NCBI RefSeq assembly: GCF_051020765.1
Contig: NW_027469103.1
Span: 434,001-498,000 of the forward strand
DNA: 64,000 bases
Origin: Lasioglossum baleicum
Lineage: Eukaryota; Arthropoda; Insecta; Hymenoptera; Halictidae
Direction of reading: 5' to 3'
Under the pieces are notes generated by a model. It saw only the letters and a program-made list of their open reading frames with translations, was not told the origin of the DNA and ran no database searches. Of the stretch, positions 62,801-64,000 are shown one piece after another. Numbering within the stretch: the stretch's first letter is position 1; each line of letters begins with the position of its first letter. The translations under genes and the position numbers were made by a program.

Positions 62801-63674
62801 ATTCCTGAAACCAAAGGACCACATTATTTCAAACACCGGTACAGAGAAGCCGTGCAGCGAGTTACTATCTCCATATTACAGAATACATGGAACATGGTAC
62901 CGACTCACTCCATCACTAACAGAAACTATTGCACCGTCAGAACTCCATCCAATCTCTAAGGCCACATGGAAATACGTGGACCCCAAAAACCTTGCGACTG
63001 GAGGCATATATTCGCAAGACGACCTCGACAAACTGCAGGATCACATAATGTTCCCTGTAGAAAAGGTAGCCGTAATAAATACTATTGCACAAGGCGCCTC
63101 AGGTAGACAATACGCAGCAGGAAATATTAACATGTTCAACCTGCTCGACGAAGAGTCGCTTCAACAAATAGCTGAATCTACCGCACAGAAGTTATGGTCA
63201 GGATTTACCACGTTCGGATCCGTAACCGCTGGATTAATAGGAATATATGTGGCAATTCGCACAATAAAAACTATTATCAGCACAATCATCAATGGCATCG
63301 CTCTCCATTCGTTATACGGCTGGAGCCTCCACCTCATCGTCGCCATCTGGAGTTCCTTGACAAGATTCTTCATTTTCCTGAAACAAAGAGACGAAACATA
63401 CACATACGCTGTCAGATATCGGAAAAGTGAAAGTGAAAATGACATAAGTGAGCCCATTCCCTCCCAAGACCCCAATAAAAGACAGTCAAATAATGAACAT
63501 TGCGATTATAGACTGTCGGACATTGCGAAACCTACCCCAACTCCTCGCGCAGAATCAGACAACATCTCAGTGCATCCAGTGTTTCGTACTGTTAATACAG
63601 TCAACGTGCGCCGAGAACTGAGCTCCCTGCGCGGATCGCTCACTAACGATGCGTCTCAAAACCAAAAATTGTAA
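59886..63674 (+). CDS. Protease-linker-envelope fusion frame (C3)
   Basis: 1,262 open codons; the first TTG lies after the protease active site (DTG at about 59865-59873), so the frame starts further upstream, in -1 relation to gag. Protease end, charged insert, GNHPD repeats, a linker of over 200 residues including SPEHDLFQ and YASAKRRNK (matching A2 SPEQHLFQ and FASARKRNK), then env from 61581. No RT, RNase H or integrase. Confidence 0.9.
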   Translation: MIRASSLKPGITIDPTSTIEVHGITEGSIVTLGEVVIFIQGTIPVKFHVLGDDFPVSVNGILGSPFFIGGAEISFARQFVLIGNISIPFSNSRALPTEPRDSSMTRVISMPSPKTEVSLEKHAARTEEETFPLSKRRVQPGEIRITSNNIVEEPVDKRKNQNQQSESRTAADSNEFAVEPRTAACIAVSVQGPKQGYIRRVSVAPDVFLGDCVVTNRGGKASLRCFNTSPRPISFRLPVLEVEEIERYSTNSGYYPDAFGNHPDLPNSGNHPDAFGNHPDLSNSGNHPDVFGNHPDLSNSGNHPDAFGNHPDLFNSGNHPDVFGNHPDNFNPESKEDSREFKPMKVYSTSSGIKSDCFYSESRLKGNVPAFDSLKTTERLHKIKHKTLPRIDRVYESIIKDHPAIISKSESKRVYISFQKPTSDFSPEHDLFQSKRSSIRAPQSEFHPSRNYTSVKYASAKRRNKFRIILYLCDNPRTMIVASPATCDKKPSQEISLQSSADAKLESALITRPVNTDKRAKSETQRRQNLLPQPEDKLVASRLSPSEDRIIPEELQSSDNFATTNMYPLQVAILCTITTQVYTLIGYDCGGPTLNVTTYSTIDNLNCEPEDVTPIESLERIQLLQLAEFSQARVLQCHIEIDRTIYYCGMHSHNSVVANGRQEYLLTTTSETCSNLHTTGTLYITPAAQITGVQPNSTTSRSLTMAGEIKNDGSCSGTTYNDPFGTWTDVVVQAIIRITIRDYIAPIKLSTAQIHLQSGQTCPLQKGNCLDSQDGYTFWEPAPTDSCRFNNYDVLYEGLATKLSPQLKSSPTLYTVASQDTTFALTETGRSSVCGFIIIRTEHPKLFILETGKSGKFKEKSPTLVNNLDIFTYVNSKFVYVEKHLRTQFSQLYKDVIRQKCELERQILQNALTQLHTAPEEVATAIMKDAGFIAVPAGEVVHIIKCIPVTVQIRKTERCYDELPVTYKNSSRFLKPKDHIISNTGTEKPCSELLSPYYRIHGTWYRLTPSLTETIAPSELHPISKATWKYVDPKNLATGGIYSQDDLDKLQDHIMFPVEKVAVINTIAQGASGRQYAAGNINMFNLLDEESLQQIAESTAQKLWSGFTTFGSVTAGLIGIYVAIRTIKTIISTIINGIALHSLYGWSLHLIVAIWSSLTRFFIFLKQRDETYTYAVRYRKSESENDISEPIPSQDPNKRQSNNEHCDYRLSDIAKPTPTPRAESDNISVHPVFRTVNTVNVRRELSSLRGSLTNDASQNQKL
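60638..60872 (+). repeat. GNHPD repeat array (C3)
   Basis: Five units of about 48 bp encoding NSGNHPDAFGNHPDLS-like 16-mers. Core TCCGGTAACCATCCCGA alternates with TTCGGTAACCATCCCGA. Confidence 0.9.
61581..63674 (+). CDS. env: Envelope-like membrane glycoprotein (C3)
   Basis: 697 codons from ATG, hydrophobic start, IGYDCGG, NVTT, Cys-rich ectodomain, membrane segment (GIYVAIRTIKTIISTI, YGWSLHL), tail with DNISVHPVFR and SLRG. TCTTCAG about 25 bases before the ATG could act as a splice acceptor. Homologous to A2 and B5 env throughout. Confidence 0.8.
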   Translation: MYPLQVAILCTITTQVYTLIGYDCGGPTLNVTTYSTIDNLNCEPEDVTPIESLERIQLLQLAEFSQARVLQCHIEIDRTIYYCGMHSHNSVVANGRQEYLLTTTSETCSNLHTTGTLYITPAAQITGVQPNSTTSRSLTMAGEIKNDGSCSGTTYNDPFGTWTDVVVQAIIRITIRDYIAPIKLSTAQIHLQSGQTCPLQKGNCLDSQDGYTFWEPAPTDSCRFNNYDVLYEGLATKLSPQLKSSPTLYTVASQDTTFALTETGRSSVCGFIIIRTEHPKLFILETGKSGKFKEKSPTLVNNLDIFTYVNSKFVYVEKHLRTQFSQLYKDVIRQKCELERQILQNALTQLHTAPEEVATAIMKDAGFIAVPAGEVVHIIKCIPVTVQIRKTERCYDELPVTYKNSSRFLKPKDHIISNTGTEKPCSELLSPYYRIHGTWYRLTPSLTETIAPSELHPISKATWKYVDPKNLATGGIYSQDDLDKLQDHIMFPVEKVAVINTIAQGASGRQYAAGNINMFNLLDEESLQQIAESTAQKLWSGFTTFGSVTAGLIGIYVAIRTIKTIISTIINGIALHSLYGWSLHLIVAIWSSLTRFFIFLKQRDETYTYAVRYRKSESENDISEPIPSQDPNKRQSNNEHCDYRLSDIAKPTPTPRAESDNISVHPVFRTVNTVNVRRELSSLRGSLTNDASQNQKL

Positions 63675-63747
63675 TGCGAGCGCTCACCGAACACAACCTC
63701 GGACCGAGAGATTTCACTCCGAGAAATCTCTTCTCCGGCGAGGGAGG
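63675..63747 (+). promoter_or_regulatory. C3 pre-PPT hairpin and polypurine tract
   Basis: AGAGATTTC...GAAATCTCT (63707-63731) forms a hairpin and GAGGGAGG borders the LTR. Untranslated here, unlike A2. Confidence 0.78.
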
Positions 63748-64000
63748 TGTTACGTCGGACGACCTCCGACGTTGGTCGAATCGAGGACCGTACCTCGATT
63801 CTAGGCTAAGATTAAATATTAAGTACATAATACCTCTTAAACCCATCGCTATCAAACTCTTGTTCTAAATCTAATATCTCTTAAACCCATCGCTATCAAA
63901 CTCTTGTTCTAATTCTAATACATCTTAAACCCATCACTACTTCACCCACGACTTTTCCTAAACTTGTTCTAATACCCATCACTACTTAAATCTCGACTCT
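63748..64000 (+). repeat. C3 3' LTR, first 253 bp
   Basis: Same start as 55990 and includes the 43-bp duplication. Cut by the window end. Confidence 0.92.

Larger units (their letters stand above)
55990..64000 (+). mobile_element. C3: env-type element, family C (3' end cut by window)
   Basis: 5' LTR, primer site, gag, protease-env frame and the first 253 bp of the 3' LTR. No RT, RNase H or integrase. Open frames throughout. Its target duplication cannot be checked because the right end is missing. Confidence 0.93.

Noticed and set aside
1..64000. A host gene between elements
   Set aside because: Every segment can be assigned to an LTR, a leader, gag, protease, pol, env or a 3' tail of family A, B or C.

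Overview
The whole 64 kb is a nest of LTR retrotransposons; I found no host gene and no stretch that is clearly single-copy host DNA. The pol gene at 2653-7461 (aspartic protease, Ty3/gypsy-type reverse transcriptase with YLDD, RNase H, HHCC/DDE integrase), the primer binding sites matching the 3' end of a tRNA-Ser, the 4-bp target duplications and the env-like genes fit errantivirus-like Ty3/gypsy elements. An insect host is the likeliest guess, but the sequence does not name a species.

Three related LTR families are present (my labels). Family A has LTRs of about 1.8 kb (TGTGACGTC...GACGTGACA), family B about 1.94-1.99 kb (TGTTACGTC...GACGTGACA), family C about 2.2 kb (TGTTACGTC...GACGTAACA). 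Twelve insertions can be separated by LTR ends and duplications. Left half: A1 (668-11099, minus) sits in an A LTR, A0 (1-667 and 11100-11665), which sits in C1 (11666-15290), which sits in B1 (15291-16368), which sits in B2 (16369-17373 and 26293-27485), which sits in C2 (27486-28147). A2 (17374-26292) is a second insertion in the B2 LTR. Right half: C2 is also broken by B3 (28148-28906 and 54740-55989, minus). B3 carries A3 (28907-54739) and C3 (55990 to the window end). A3 carries B4 (31606-39215) and B5 (43308-52541), both minus. The left flanks of A0, C1, B1 and B2 and the right flanks of B3 and C3 lie outside the window, so their nesting is inferred from one side.

The most interesting point is how the genes are split. 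Elements come in two complementary types that share LTR, leader, gag, protease, a GNHPD-type repeat array and the 3' tail. The pol type (A1; 3' part of C1) carries RT, RNase H and integrase followed by a small Cys-rich, acidic-tailed protein. The env type (A2, A3, B5, C3; fragment C2) has no RT, RNase H or integrase; instead the protease frame runs straight into a linker and a viral-type membrane glycoprotein. B4 is a chimera with an integrase C-terminus spliced into an env-type backbone, so a B pol-type genome probably exists elsewhere. All three families therefore show signs of both types. This looks like a two-part retrovirus-like system in which one RNA supplies enzymes and the other the envelope.

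The B and C LTRs also contain an open reading frame for a related small protein with a SUMO-interaction-like acidic motif. The B/C differences in its core are synonymous, so it has been selected as protein. Several RNA hairpins with compensatory changes are shared between families: one with an AACCACGCG loop in all three LTRs, one just before the polypurine tract, and paired hairpins in the A leader. They are candidates for packaging or dimerisation signals. LTR pairs of single elements are nearly identical where I compared them, so the insertions are young.
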